Below, one piece after another: positions 1 through 8,599 of a stretch of 64,000 bases of DNA. Source of the DNA: WJMD01 sp964596015 (GTDB lineage Bacteria > Joyebacterota > Joyebacteria > Joyebacterales > Joyebacteraceae). The position numbers and the translations under genes are program-made. The stretch is from contig CAZQSB010000011.1 in NCBI GenBank assembly GCA_964596015.1, forward strand, positions 9,656-73,655, given 5' to 3'. Each line of letters opens with the position of its first letter. Within the stretch, counting starts at the first letter, position 1. A model generated the notes under the pieces. That model was not told the DNA's origin. It worked only from the letters and a program-made list of their open reading frames with translations, and ran no database searches.

Positions 1-16
1 TGGAATGAGTATGGGA

Positions 17-47
17 CGCCCGCCTCCCCGGGTCAAGGAGGCGGGCG
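17..47 (-). terminator. Stem-loop downstream of the C-terminal processing protease
   Basis: An 11-bp perfect inverted repeat (17-27 with 37-47, 9-nt loop) starts 39 nt after the stop of the protease gene, in the direction of transcription. No T-run follows it, so it is either a U-less terminator or an RNA 3'-end stabiliser. The call rests on position and stem strength only. Confidence 0.45.
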
Positions 48-85
48 CAGAGCTGGAAGCGACCTCGAGAGGGCGCGGACGCGTC

Positions 86-1657
86 CTACTCCGCCTCGGC
101 CGACGCGAACTCCTCGGCCGTGCGGAACAGGTCGTCGACGGTCTCGGCCTCCGCGGCCAGTTCGACGGTCTTCGACAACTGATCGTCGCCTCTGACCGCC
201 GCCGCGTAGGCCTCCTCGCGTCCGAGCGACTTCCTGATGAGGTCGCGCTTGATGGCGAGTTCTATCTCGTCGCGATGCTCGATGAGCGCCTCTTCGTCGA
301 CCTCGAAGTCGTCCCTCCCGAGAAACTCGACAAAGGCGTCCCACACCGCTTCGGTCACCTCGAAGTCCGGGCTCTCGATGGGATGGTCGACCGTGTACTC
401 GATGGCGAACTCGAAGAACTCCTCCCGGCGCTCGAGGTCGACCAGGAGATCGGGCCGCCTTTCGAAGTCGATCTTGATATCCGGCGTCACACCGCCCCCG
501 CCGTAGACGATCCGTCCCGCGGCGGTCCGGTACTCCGGCTTCTCTGCGATCTCAGTCTCGTCGTCGCTCGCTTCGGCCCAGCGCTCCGGCTTCTCGATGG
601 CCCGACCGCTCGCTATGTACCACTTCGCGGTCGTGATCTTCATCGCGCAGCCCTTGGTGAGAGGACGGAGCCGCATCAGGGTCTGGACCGACCCCTTCCC
701 GAAGCTCGTCGTGCCGACGACCAGTCCGCGGTCCCAGTCCTGAATCGCGCCGGCGAGGATCTCCGAGGCGCTGGCGCTGCCGCCGTTCTGGAGTACGACG
801 ATGGGGAAACCACGGTCGAACATGGCGGGAGTCCTTGCGTGGAACTCCTGGTTCTGCTCGCTGATCCGGCCACTGGTGCTGACGATGAGCTCTCCGCTCT
901 CGAGGAAGACGTCCGTCACATCGACCGCCTGCGAGAGCAGACCGCCGGGATTCGACCGGAGGTCGATGACCAGCTTCTCCATCCCCCGGTCGCGAAGTTC
1001 CGTGAGGCGCTCGCGGAGTTCGTCCGCCGTCGTACGGGAGAACCTCGAGATCCGCACGTAGCCGACTCCGCCGTCCATCATGAACGCGTACGGCACGCTG
1101 TCGATGCGGATGACCTCACGAGTCACGGTGTATTCGAGCGGGTCCTCGACGCCCTCGCGCCGGATGACGATGTCGACCTGGGTCCCCGGCTCGCCGCGCA
1201 GCTTCCCGATGGCCTCGTCGACCGTGATGCCCCTGGTCGACTCCTCCTCGATGGCGATGATGCGGTCGCCCGACTGGATGCCGAGATCGTATGCCGGCGT
1301 TCCCTCGATCGGGCTCACGACCGTGAGGATCCCGTCCCGCACCGTGATCTGGATGCCGAGGCCGCCGAACTCGCCCTCGGTCGTCACCGTGAAGTCCTCG
1401 AACGACTCCTCATCCAGGAACATCGAATACGGGTCGAGAGAGGACAGCATCCCTCGAATCGCCCCATACATGATCTCCTTCGAGTCGACCTCCTCGACGT
1501 ACGTCCCCTCGACCTTCGCCAGGGCGTCGTTGAAGAGATCGAGATAGCTCAGGAGCTCCCGCCGCGCGCTCACGGTGCCGACGGTCACCCCGCCGATCAC
1601 GAAACCAACGAAGAGCGCAAGGAGGACGAGGCCGTTTCTTCTGAGTCGTCGCGTCAT
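86..1657 (-). CDS. ctpA: S41 family C-terminal processing peptidase
   Basis: Periplasmic, membrane-anchored serine protease of the CtpA/Prc family (523 aa), which trims or degrades envelope proteins from their C-termini. A basic N-terminus with one hydrophobic segment (about residues 8-29) serves as anchor. A PDZ domain follows at about 90-180, then the S41 domain. The Ser-Lys dyad is visible: Ser296 in GGSASASEI and Lys321 in FGKGSVQ, with the 25-residue spacing typical of the family. The start ATG overlaps the stop of the thymidylate kinase gene by 4 nt, so the two are translationally coupled. It is the last gene of a minus-strand operon headed by the CDP-alcohol phosphatidyltransferase. 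Family assignment is firm; substrates cannot be read from sequence. Confidence 0.95.
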   Translation of the reverse strand: MTRRLRRNGLVLLALFVGFVIGGVTVGTVSARRELLSYLDLFNDALAKVEGTYVEEVDSKEIMYGAIRGMLSSLDPYSMFLDEESFEDFTVTTEGEFGGLGIQITVRDGILTVVSPIEGTPAYDLGIQSGDRIIAIEEESTRGITVDEAIGKLRGEPGTQVDIVIRREGVEDPLEYTVTREVIRIDSVPYAFMMDGGVGYVRISRFSRTTADELRERLTELRDRGMEKLVIDLRSNPGGLLSQAVDVTDVFLESGELIVSTSGRISEQNQEFHARTPAMFDRGFPIVVLQNGGSASASEILAGAIQDWDRGLVVGTTSFGKGSVQTLMRLRPLTKGCAMKITTAKWYIASGRAIEKPERWAEASDDETEIAEKPEYRTAAGRIVYGGGGVTPDIKIDFERRPDLLVDLERREEFFEFAIEYTVDHPIESPDFEVTEAVWDAFVEFLGRDDFEVDEEALIEHRDEIELAIKRDLIRKSLGREEAYAAAVRGDDQLSKTVELAAEAETVDDLFRTAEEFASAEAE

Positions 1658-2334
1658 GTTCGTCCTTCCCCGCGGCCGATCCGCCGCGTTTCAAGGAGAT
1701 CCTCGGTCCTCCCGAGGATCTCGTCAGCTACTGTGTCCGGGTCGCGTTCGCCGTCGACGACGACGAAGCGCTCGGGCTCGCGCGCGGCCAGTTCGAGGTA
1801 CGCGTCGCGGACCCGTTCGTGGAACGCCAGCGTCTCCTCCTCGATGCGGTCGGGAGCGTCGGCCCCGCGCGCCTTGCGCCGCTGGCCGGTGGCCGGAGCG
1901 ACGTCGACGAGGAAGGTCACATCCGGTTTGACGCGGCCCGTGGCCGAATCGTTCAAACGATCTACGAGATCGACTCCCAGCCGCCTTCCGCCGCCCTGGT
2001 AGGCGACGCTGGCATCGGCGTAGCGATCCGAGATGACGACGGCACCTCGCCCGAGGGCCGGGACGATGGTCCTCGCGACGTGCTCGGCCCGCGAGGCGAG
2101 AAAGAGCATGAGCTCGGCCACAGGCTCCATGCCGGTCTCCGCCCTGTCGAGAAGGAGCTCGCGGATCCTCTCCCCGAGAGGCGTTCCGCCCGGCTCGCGC
2201 GAGAGAACGACCTCGTAGCCGCGCTCTGTGAGCGCGCGCGCAAGCCGCTCGGCCTGGGTCGACTTCCCCGAGCCCTCGACGCCCTCGAAGGTGATAAAGA
2301 GGCCGCTGTGGCCGGTCTCGCCCATGAGGCTCAC
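1654..2334 (-). CDS. tmk: Thymidylate kinase
   Basis: Phosphorylates dTMP to dTDP in the cytoplasm (226 aa, a little longer than the usual ~210). The P-loop GVEGSGKST is at residues 18-26 and the DR-type motif SDRYADASVAYQGGG is about a third of the way in. The lid carries basic residues (GQRRKARGADAPDRIEEE). The chosen GTG start has an AAGGAGG only 3 nt upstream; ATG at 2325 lies 12 nt from it and is equally possible. It overlaps ctpA by 4 nt, and a strong stem-loop separates it from the upstream inositol-phosphate synthase gene. Confidence 0.95.
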   Translation of the reverse strand: MSLMGETGHSGLFITFEGVEGSGKSTQAERLARALTERGYEVVLSREPGGTPLGERIRELLLDRAETGMEPVAELMLFLASRAEHVARTIVPALGRGAVVISDRYADASVAYQGGGRRLGVDLVDRLNDSATGRVKPDVTFLVDVAPATGQRRKARGADAPDRIEEETLAFHERVRDAYLELAAREPERFVVVDGERDPDTVADEILGRTEDLLETRRIGRGEGRT

Positions 2335-2351
2335 GCGCCTCCTTGCGCGCC

Positions 2352-2373
2352 GAGGCCGGACAAGCCCGGCCTC
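2352..2373 (-). terminator. 8-bp stem-loop between inositol-phosphate synthase and tmk
   Basis: GAGGCCGG at 352-359 pairs perfectly with CCGGCCTC at 366-373 around a 6-nt loop, just after the synthase stop. There is no T-run, so partial termination, attenuation of tmk/ctpA or mRNA processing are all possible. Confidence 0.35.
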
Positions 2374-2407
2374 TCACGCGGGAATCCCCTTCTGTCTGCG
2401 GGGTCGC

Positions 2408-3556
2408 TCAGGACTCGGTCCGCTCCTCGACAAGCTCTTCCGAGGAGGCCTTCGCCCCGCCCGAGGGCTTGCTCGAAGCGGCGTGTTCCTCGATGAAGCG
2501 CTCCGTCCTGTGTCGCGCCTCGTCGTCTGTGTACTGGACCGGGGGCGACTTGAAGAAGTACGACGACGGCGCCTCGATCGCCCCTGAGAGACCGTGGTTC
2601 ATTGCGAGCTTCATGCATCTCACGGCGTCGATCATGACGCCCGCGGAGTTCGGCGAGTCCCAGACCTCGAGTTTGAGCTCGGCGTTCAGGGGCACGTCGC
2701 CGAACGTCCTGCCCTCCATCCTGATGTAGGCCCACTTCCGGTCCGAGAGCCACTCGACGTAATCGGAGGGTCCGATATGAACGTTGCCCGCGCCGAGGTC
2801 GTAGTCAAGCTGCGAGGTCACGGCGCCCGTCTTCGAGATCTTCTTGGACTCGAGCCTCGAGCGCTCCAGCATGTTGAGGAAGTCGGTGTTGCCTCCGACA
2901 TTGAGCTGGCTCGTCCTCTCGAGCCGGACGCCCCGGTCGCGGAAGAGACGCGTCAGGACGCGGTGGACGATGGTCGCGCCCACCTGCGACTTGACGTCGT
3001 CCCCCATCACCGGCAGTCCCTTCTTCTCGAACCTCTGCTGCCAGTATCGCTCGCGGGCGATGAAGACCGGGATGCCGTTCACGAACCCGCATCCCGCGTC
3101 GAGGATCTGCTCGACGTACCACTTCGTCGCCTCCTCGCTGCCGACCGGCAGGAAGTTGACGACGACGTCGGTCTTCGTGTCCCTGAGGACGCCCGTGATG
3201 TCGTCGGTCGGGCCCGGGGCTTTCTCGATGATCTCCGAGAGGTACTTCCCGAGACCGTCGTGCGTCATGCCCCTGACGACCGGGACGTTCTGCTTGGGCA
3301 CGTCGGAGAACCTGTACGTGTTGTTGGGAGGAGTGAAGATCGCCTCGGAGAGGTCCTTCCCCACCTTGTTCCTGTCGATGTCTATCGCGGCCGAGAACTC
3401 GATGTCCCCGATGTGGTAGCCGCCGAGATTGACATGCATGAGGCCCGGGACGAAGGAATCCTCGGGCGCGTTCCTGTAGTACTCCACGCCCTGCACAAGC
3501 GAGGACGCGCAGTTTCCGACTCCTATGATCGCGACGCGCACCTTCTTCTTCGACAT
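2408..3556 (-). CDS. ino1: Inositol-3-phosphate synthase (actinobacterial/archaeal type)
   Basis: NAD-dependent cyclase that turns glucose 6-phosphate into 1D-myo-inositol 3-phosphate (382 aa, the length of the short prokaryotic family). The NAD-binding glycine motif IGVGNCASSLVQG is at about residues 11-23. The family signatures GDDVKSQVGATIVHR and NVGGNTDFLNM are both present. The last ~30 residues are charged and low in complexity. It lies 36 nt downstream of a CDP-alcohol phosphatidyltransferase gene, and a small GGCGC/GCGCC hairpin sits just before its GAAGGAGA ribosome site. The pairing strongly suggests supply of inositol phosphate for a phosphatidylinositol-type lipid. Mycothiol-type use is less likely, as no mycothiol genes are seen here. 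Confidence 0.93.
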   Translation of the reverse strand: MSKKKVRVAIIGVGNCASSLVQGVEYYRNAPEDSFVPGLMHVNLGGYHIGDIEFSAAIDIDRNKVGKDLSEAIFTPPNNTYRFSDVPKQNVPVVRGMTHDGLGKYLSEIIEKAPGPTDDITGVLRDTKTDVVVNFLPVGSEEATKWYVEQILDAGCGFVNGIPVFIARERYWQQRFEKKGLPVMGDDVKSQVGATIVHRVLTRLFRDRGVRLERTSQLNVGGNTDFLNMLERSRLESKKISKTGAVTSQLDYDLGAGNVHIGPSDYVEWLSDRKWAYIRMEGRTFGDVPLNAELKLEVWDSPNSAGVMIDAVRCMKLAMNHGLSGAIEAPSSYFFKSPPVQYTDDEARHRTERFIEEHAASSKPSGGAKASSEELVEERTES

Positions 3557-3592
3557 GGGTGTCGTGTCTCCTTCGGCGCTTCTTGAGGCGCC

Positions 3593-4201
3593 CTACGGGC
3601 GATACCGCCGTCCGCCCGGGTAGAGTACGTGGACGATCCGCTGAACTGCCGTGACGTGCGTCAGTCCGACGAGGACCCACAGCACGACCCTCAGGACCGC
3701 GGGGCCCAGAAGAGCCCCGACGATCATCAGAACGACCCTCTCGGGCCGCTCGGCGATCCCGACGCTGCACTCGCGCCCGACCCCCTCCGCCCGCGCTCTC
3801 GTGTAGCTGACGAGCAGCGAGCCCCAGAAGGCCAGAAAGACGGCGATGGCCGTGGCCTTCTCGGGCGCCCCTTCAGAGCGGAAGAGGTAGTAGTGGAGCG
3901 CTCCCAGGAGAACGAAGGCCTCGGAGTACCGGTCGGCCGTCGAGTCGAGGAACGCGCCCTCGTCGCTCGAACCGTCGGTGAGACGCGCCACGGCGCCGTC
4001 GAGCATATCGCACACGCCCGACAGCACCAGGAACACGGCCGCGGCCGGGAAGCTCCCCCGGGCAAGGCTGAACCCGGCCAGTCCGGAGAGAATGAGCCCC
4101 GTCACGGTGAGCCCCGCCGGCGATACACCGACGTCGGCGGCGAACTGCGCCACCGGGTCGAGCACCGACCGCGCACGAGCCTTCATGTCGCTCACAGCCA
4201 T
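3593..4201 (-). CDS. CDP-alcohol phosphatidyltransferase, probable phosphatidylinositol-phosphate synthase
   Basis: Integral membrane enzyme (202 aa) that transfers a phosphatidyl group from CDP-diacylglycerol to an alcohol. The complete family motif D-x2-DG-x2-AR-x8-G-x3-D-x3-D is present at Asp65, Asp68-Gly69, Ala72-Arg73, Gly82, Asp86 and Asp90. Several hydrophobic segments follow. ATG 4201 is chosen because a promoter (-10 at 4252-4257) lies upstream and excludes the longer in-frame GTG at 4261. The family covers PgsA, PssA and the actinobacterial inositol-phosphate enzyme. The next gene makes inositol 3-phosphate, so inositol phosphate is the most likely acceptor. That substrate is inference; glycerol-3-phosphate cannot be excluded. 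Confidence 0.85.
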   Translation of the reverse strand: MAVSDMKARARSVLDPVAQFAADVGVSPAGLTVTGLILSGLAGFSLARGSFPAAAVFLVLSGVCDMLDGAVARLTDGSSDEGAFLDSTADRYSEAFVLLGALHYYLFRSEGAPEKATAIAVFLAFWGSLLVSYTRARAEGVGRECSVGIAERPERVVLMIVGALLGPAVLRVVLWVLVGLTHVTAVQRIVHVLYPGGRRYRP

Positions 4202-4251
4202 GCGTGGTGTCGCCCCGGATTCGTTCCGACATGGTGTCCGTCGAACGGCGA

Positions 4252-4281
4252 AGTCTAGCACCAGCCCGAAAGAGGTGTCAA
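4252..4281 (-). promoter_or_regulatory. Sigma70-type promoter for the inositol-lipid/tmk/ctpA operon
   Basis: On the minus strand TTGACA (4276-4281), an 18-nt spacer and TAGACT (4252-4257) precede the phosphatidyltransferase start by about 50 nt. The -35 hexamer matches consensus perfectly; the -10 matches 4 of 6. Confidence 0.6.
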
Positions 4282-5378
4282 GGCGGGCCCGGACGAGTCC
4301 CCTCGTGCGCGGTCCACTCGACGCGCTCGGCCCGCATGATCCCGAGGATGAGGTTCCTTCCCCTGTGGATGGTCTCTGGATTGAGGAACTCCCACACCAC
4401 CTCTCCCTCGGGGTCGATCTCGATGATGCGTCCGTTCTCGGACTCCGTGATGAGCGTGTTGCCGTTCGAGAGCCTCTGAGCGGAGCCCGCGCCCCTCGAG
4501 AAGAAGTCCTGCCGGCTCCACTCCCAGACGATGTCGCCGCTCTCCCAGTCGATCTCGATCACGCGCGAGCGCTCATCGGGGCCGAGATTGTCGAACATGA
4601 GAACCCGGTCTCCGACGAACTGCGCCTCATGCTGCTTGCGCCACGGCCCCTTGTGGGCCCTGAGCACCCGACGGGATTCGAGATCGATGAGGGCGACCGC
4701 CCCGATGCTCCGGATCGATACCAGCGCCCGGAGACGGCCGCCCTTCTCTGAGATCTCGATGGAGTTCGTGTGGAGGATGTCCGGCCCCTCGGGCAGGGAG
4801 TCGTTCGAGACCCAGTGGGCATACCGCCCGGTGTCGAGGAACGCGTCGAGGATCGAAACCGTGCCCAGCGCGCGGCCCCCGGGATCCAGGATCTCGATGT
4901 GGTCGTCGAGGATGTTGTCCCCGTCGTGGATGTCGTCGCGGTTGATCGCCTCCCGCACGAGCACGTAGATGGCGCCGTCGGGACCGACATCGAGATCGTG
5001 GTGCGCCGTCCTGAACGACCGCCAGAGCATGTTCGAGGCGTGGTCGAGCTTCATCAGCCTCGCGGGGTCGCTCGTGATGACGAGCAGCGAGCCGTCGTCC
5101 AGCATGCGCACCCGCGACCAGTAAGCGGAGCCCACGATGCTCCAGCGGTGGATGAGCGTCCCGTCCCCGTCGATGAGGAGCGCCTCTGGCCCGGCGGACG
5201 GCGTGTAGAGCGTGAGCCCCGGCGCCATGCGCTCAGGACGGCGGACGAGGACACCGGTCGTGTCGACGGCGGGCACCGAACCCGCCACGTACCCGAGCGT
5301 CGCGATCCTGTCGAGCTCCCGCTCCTCAGAGGGGGACAGGGCGACAAGAAGCGCCATGATGAGCGTCGTGATCGGCAC
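4278..5378 (-). CDS. Arylsulfotransferase-family (ASST-like) exported protein
   Basis: Beta-propeller-like protein of 366 aa. Repeats such as HHDLDVGPDGAIYVL, GAVALIDLESRRVL, RVIEIDWESGDIVWEW and RIIEIDPEGEVVWEF resemble PQQ-type and arylsulfotransferase (ASST) blades. ASST enzymes move sulfate between phenolic donors and acceptors in the periplasm. A short hydrophobic N-terminus (MPITTLIMALLVALS) could be a signal peptide, but no clear cleavage site is seen. Start is GTG with GGGAGG 4 nt upstream. It lies 17 nt after rsmI and is probably the last gene of the recJ-rsmI unit. The propeller fold is fairly sure; catalytic function is not, because many distant members are uncharacterised. Confidence 0.65.
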   Translation of the reverse strand: MPITTLIMALLVALSPSEERELDRIATLGYVAGSVPAVDTTGVLVRRPERMAPGLTLYTPSAGPEALLIDGDGTLIHRWSIVGSAYWSRVRMLDDGSLLVITSDPARLMKLDHASNMLWRSFRTAHHDLDVGPDGAIYVLVREAINRDDIHDGDNILDDHIEILDPGGRALGTVSILDAFLDTGRYAHWVSNDSLPEGPDILHTNSIEISEKGGRLRALVSIRSIGAVALIDLESRRVLRAHKGPWRKQHEAQFVGDRVLMFDNLGPDERSRVIEIDWESGDIVWEWSRQDFFSRGAGSAQRLSNGNTLITESENGRIIEIDPEGEVVWEFLNPETIHRGRNLILGIMRAERVEWTAHEGTRPGPP

Positions 5379-5395
5379 GTGTCCTCCCGTGCTCG

Positions 5396-6085
5396 TCAGC
5401 TTCCCGGTTCGATGACGATGACGATCTCCCCCTTGAGCCGCCTGTCCGCCGCCGTCGACGCCAGCTCAGGCAGCGTGCCGCGCAGGAACTGCTCGTGGAC
5501 CTTCGTCAGCTCTCGACAGACGGCCGCTCTCCGTTCCCCGAGGACCTCGGCGAGGTCGACCAGCGTCTTCTGCACCCGATGCGGCGACTCGTACAGCACG
5601 ATGGTCGCGCCGATCTCACCCAGCTCTTCGATGCGGCGCCTTCTGGCGCCGCTCTTGCGCGGGAGGAATCCGGCGAAGACGAACGGATGCGGAGGAAGAC
5701 CCGCCGCGGAGAGAGCGGCGATCGCCGCCGACGGTCCGGGCACGGGCACGACATCGATGCCCTCGCTGACGGCCAGCGACACGAGCCGGTAGCCCGGGTC
5801 GGAGATGAGCGGCGTACCCGAATCGGTCACGAGCGCCACGTTCTCGCCCGCGAGAAGGCGCTCGACCAGCTCCCGTGACGCGCGGTCCTCGTTGTGGTCG
5901 TGGTACGCCATGAGCGGGGTCCGGATCCCGTGGTGCGCCAGGAGCTTCCGCGTGCGCCGCGTGTCCTCACAGGCGATCCGGTCGACGTCCCTCAGAACGT
6001 CGAGCGCGCGGAGCGTCACGTCTCCGAGATTCCCTATCGGCGTCGCGACGATGTGGAGCGTTCCCGACGACCCGGGAGACGGCAT
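5396..6085 (-). CDS. rsmI: 16S rRNA 2'-O-ribose C1402 methyltransferase
   Basis: SAM-dependent tetrapyrrole-methylase-fold enzyme (229 aa) that methylates the ribose of C1402 in 16S rRNA. Diagnostic motifs are LHIVATPIGNLGDVTLRAL near the N-terminus, CEDTRRTRKLL, ALVTDSGTPLISDPG and VPVPGPSAAIAALSAAGLP. It is slightly short at the C-terminus compared with E. coli RsmI (286 aa), as in many lineages. It starts 3 nt after the recJ stop, indicating co-transcription. Confidence 0.96.
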   Translation of the reverse strand: MPSPGSSGTLHIVATPIGNLGDVTLRALDVLRDVDRIACEDTRRTRKLLAHHGIRTPLMAYHDHNEDRASRELVERLLAGENVALVTDSGTPLISDPGYRLVSLAVSEGIDVVPVPGPSAAIAALSAAGLPPHPFVFAGFLPRKSGARRRRIEELGEIGATIVLYESPHRVQKTLVDLAEVLGERRAAVCRELTKVHEQFLRGTLPELASTAADRRLKGEIVIVIEPGS

Positions 6086-6088
6086 GGG

Positions 6089-7771
6089 CTACTCCTCCTT
6101 CGTCCCGCTGCCGTCGCCCCGCACGACGTCCAACACGCTGACGCTCGGTATCCCGCCGGTTTCGCGCAGTCGGTAGACCAGCCCCACGGGCGCTTTTGAG
6201 ACGGGAGGCGGCGTGGCGAACCGCGCCGCGCTTCCCCTGACGGCGTCGACGTCGGCTCCCGAGACGTCGGGAGCGTAGAGCGCGGCCGGCCAGTGGCCGT
6301 GCCCGAACGGTTCCATCCTGTCGAGCTCACGCGCCAGTTCGAGCGACACTTCCCTGAGCGGGAAGACGGCGTCGAAGCGGCGCGGCATGGGCTCCGGAGG
6401 ATGTTCGGCGACGTACGCGCGGAGACCCTCCCGAAACGCGTCCACCCGGTCGGCATCGATGGTGAATCCCGCGGCCCGCGGGTGACCTCCGTACCCACGG
6501 AACAGCCCGTCCATCGAACGGAGCGCGGAGGTGAGGTCGAAGCCCTCGGGCCCGCGCGCCTCGGCCATGAAGCCGTCGCCGGTCCGCGAGAGGACGAACG
6601 AGGGTCTTCCGGCCTCGTCAGCCAGCCGGGAGGTGACGTACCCGAGCACCTCGACCGGCGCGTCGATGGTGGCGATGAGGACGGCCTCGTCGCCGGTCTG
6701 GTCGAGAGCCCGCGACGCCTCGCGCCACGCGTTCTGGGCCTTCGCCCTCCACTGGTCGCGGCCGGCTCGGAGACGGGCGACGAGGATGAGCGCCCGGTCT
6801 CCGTCCCGCTCGAGCATGAGATCGAGCGCCGGGTTCCCGCCCTTGCCGTCCGAGACCCTGCCGAACAGCGGCGCCACCGATTCGCGCACGTCGCCGACGT
6901 CGATCGGTTTTCCCGAGAGGCCCGCGTCGTCGAGGATGGCCCGTATGCCGGGACGCGACGACTCCGCGATGCGGCGAAGCCCCTCGGCGACGATCGAGCG
7001 GTTGTCCCCGGTAAGGGGTACCTTGTCGGCGATGGTGCCGATGGTCGCGACGGCGAACGCCTCTCCGGTCCAGCCGGTGCCGTACCAGGGGGCCCCCGCG
7101 GGCAGAGGAGGGAACGTCCCGCCGAGTTCGTCGAGCAGGAGCCTTGAGAAGGCGAGCGACACGCCCGCGCCGGCCATGAGCGGATACGGGTAGCGGCCGG
7201 TCTCGAGCTTCGGGTTGACGATGGCCGCCGCGGGGGGGAGCGTGGGCGGGATCTCATGATGGTCGGTGACCACGACGTCGATCCCCAGAGACCGGGCGTA
7301 CTCGATCTCCGCCACATCGCTCACGCAGCTGTCGACCGTGACGATGAGCCGGACGTCCTCCCTCCTGAGGCGGTCGATCTCGGCGCGGTTGAGCCCGTGT
7401 CCCTCGGTCCTGCGGTCGGGTATGTAGGTGACGGCCGCGGTTCCGAGCTGCGCGAGGGCCTCGGTCAGAACGGTCGTGGCCGTCACGCCGTCCGCGTCGT
7501 CGTGCCCGTGGACCGCGACGCGCTCCCTCGCCAGCAGTGCCCGCCGCACGCGGTCGACGGCCCTGTCGGCGTCCGGCAGAAGATGCGGATCCGGCAGACG
7601 GTGGGCTCCCGGGTCGAGGAAGGCCGCAGCCTCCTCGCCCGACGCCACGCCCCGGGACGCGAGCACCGTCGAGAGAACGTCCACCGCTCCCGTCGCCCGG
7701 GATATCTCACGGACCGTGTCGCGGTCCGGCTCCTCGTGTTCCCAGATGTACCGCTCGCCCTGATATCTCAT
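6089..7771 (-). CDS. recJ: Single-stranded-DNA-specific 5'-3' exonuclease RecJ
   Basis: DHH-family nuclease (560 aa) acting in recombination and repair. Motif I is HGHDDADG (residues 88-95), a variant of the common HGDYDADG in which His replaces the usual Asp. The DHH motif TDHHEIP is at about 169-175. The DHHA1 region shows GYGGHPRAAGFTID, and a C-terminal RecJ OB-like region follows with the usual length. The ribosome site before ATG 7771 is weak. A 12-bp stem-loop lies just upstream, after the slipin gene, so recJ may depend on read-through or on a promoter I do not see. Confidence 0.95.
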   Translation of the reverse strand: MRYQGERYIWEHEEPDRDTVREISRATGAVDVLSTVLASRGVASGEEAAAFLDPGAHRLPDPHLLPDADRAVDRVRRALLARERVAVHGHDDADGVTATTVLTEALAQLGTAAVTYIPDRRTEGHGLNRAEIDRLRREDVRLIVTVDSCVSDVAEIEYARSLGIDVVVTDHHEIPPTLPPAAAIVNPKLETGRYPYPLMAGAGVSLAFSRLLLDELGGTFPPLPAGAPWYGTGWTGEAFAVATIGTIADKVPLTGDNRSIVAEGLRRIAESSRPGIRAILDDAGLSGKPIDVGDVRESVAPLFGRVSDGKGGNPALDLMLERDGDRALILVARLRAGRDQWRAKAQNAWREASRALDQTGDEAVLIATIDAPVEVLGYVTSRLADEAGRPSFVLSRTGDGFMAEARGPEGFDLTSALRSMDGLFRGYGGHPRAAGFTIDADRVDAFREGLRAYVAEHPPEPMPRRFDAVFPLREVSLELARELDRMEPFGHGHWPAALYAPDVSGADVDAVRGSAARFATPPPVSKAPVGLVYRLRETGGIPSVSVLDVVRGDGSGTKEE

Positions 7772-7782
7772 GGTATCGACGT

Positions 7783-7810
7783 GCGGCCGGACGGCGAACC
7801 GTCCGGCCGC
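7783..7810 (-). terminator. 12-bp perfect stem-loop between slipin and recJ
   Basis: 783-794 pairs with 799-810. On the minus-strand transcript the loop is UUCG, an exceptionally stable tetraloop. It lies 30 nt after the slipin stop and 12 nt before recJ. There is no U-run, so the role may be 3'-end protection or attenuation rather than classical intrinsic termination. Confidence 0.45.
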
Positions 7811-7840
7811 GTGGCGTCTTCCGCTCCCTTCACAAGGTCG

Positions 7841-8596
7841 TCAGGATCCGTCGCGGGCGAACCGTTTCATGAACGCCTCGACGAGATCGATCGGCACCGG
7901 GAAGATGATGGTGGAGTTCTTCTCGGCTGAGATCTCGGTCAGCGTCGAGAGGAATCTCAGCTGCATCGAGGACGGTTCCTTGGCGAGGACCGTCGCGGCC
8001 TGAGAGAGCTTCTCGGAAGCCTGGAGCTCGCCCTCGGCGTGGATGATCTTCGCTCGGCGCTCGCGCTCGGCCTCGGCCTGGCGGGCGATGGCGCGCTGCA
8101 TGCCCTCGGGCAGGTCTACGTGCTTGACCTCGACCGCCGAGACCTTGATGCCCCAGCTGTCGGTCTGCTTGTCGAGTATCGACTGAAGCTCCTGGTTGAT
8201 CTTGTCTCGTTCGGACAGGAGTTCGTCCAGCTCGACCGAGCCGATCACGCTTCGGAGCGTCGTCTGCGAGAGCTGCGAGGTCGCGTAGTCGAAGTCCTCG
8301 ACCTCGATGATGGCGAGATTCGGCTCGAACACCCGGTAATAGACGACCGCGTTCACCTTGACGGACACGTTGTCCCTCGTCACCACGTCCTGCGGCGGCA
8401 CGTCCATCGCGATGATCCGAAGACCCACGCGAACGAGACGGTCGATGAACGGGATGATCAGTATGAAGCCCGGTCCTCTCACTCCGGTGAACCGACCGAG
8501 CCGGAAGACGACTGCGCGCTCGTACTCACGGAGCACGTAGACCGACTTCGCGATGAGCACCAGCGCGACCAGAATGAGTATGATGGTTCCCAGCAT
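7841..8596 (-). CDS. SPFH/band 7 slipin (stomatin-like membrane protein)
   Basis: Membrane-anchored SPFH protein (251 aa). One N-terminal transmembrane segment (MLGTIILILVALVLIAKSV) is followed by the band-7 domain with YERAVVFRLGRF and GPGFILIIPFIDRLVRV. An Ala/Glu-rich helix (AIARQAEAERERRAKIIHAEGE) follows and mediates oligomer rings. Slipins organise membrane microdomains and normally partner an NfeD protein. The NfeD gene ends 3 nt upstream, which fits this exactly. Confidence 0.93.
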   Translation of the reverse strand: MLGTIILILVALVLIAKSVYVLREYERAVVFRLGRFTGVRGPGFILIIPFIDRLVRVGLRIIAMDVPPQDVVTRDNVSVKVNAVVYYRVFEPNLAIIEVEDFDYATSQLSQTTLRSVIGSVELDELLSERDKINQELQSILDKQTDSWGIKVSAVEVKHVDLPEGMQRAIARQAEAERERRAKIIHAEGELQASEKLSQAATVLAKEPSSMQLRFLSTLTEISAEKNSTIIFPVPIDLVEAFMKRFARDGS

Positions 8597-8599
8597 CGA

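Noticed and set aside
5..2002. A 665-codon open frame on the plus strand over ctpA and tmk
   Set aside because: It is a GC-driven shadow frame antisense to two clear genes and its product matches nothing; the same holds for 29134-31356, 14582-15721, 33686-35218 and other long antisense frames.
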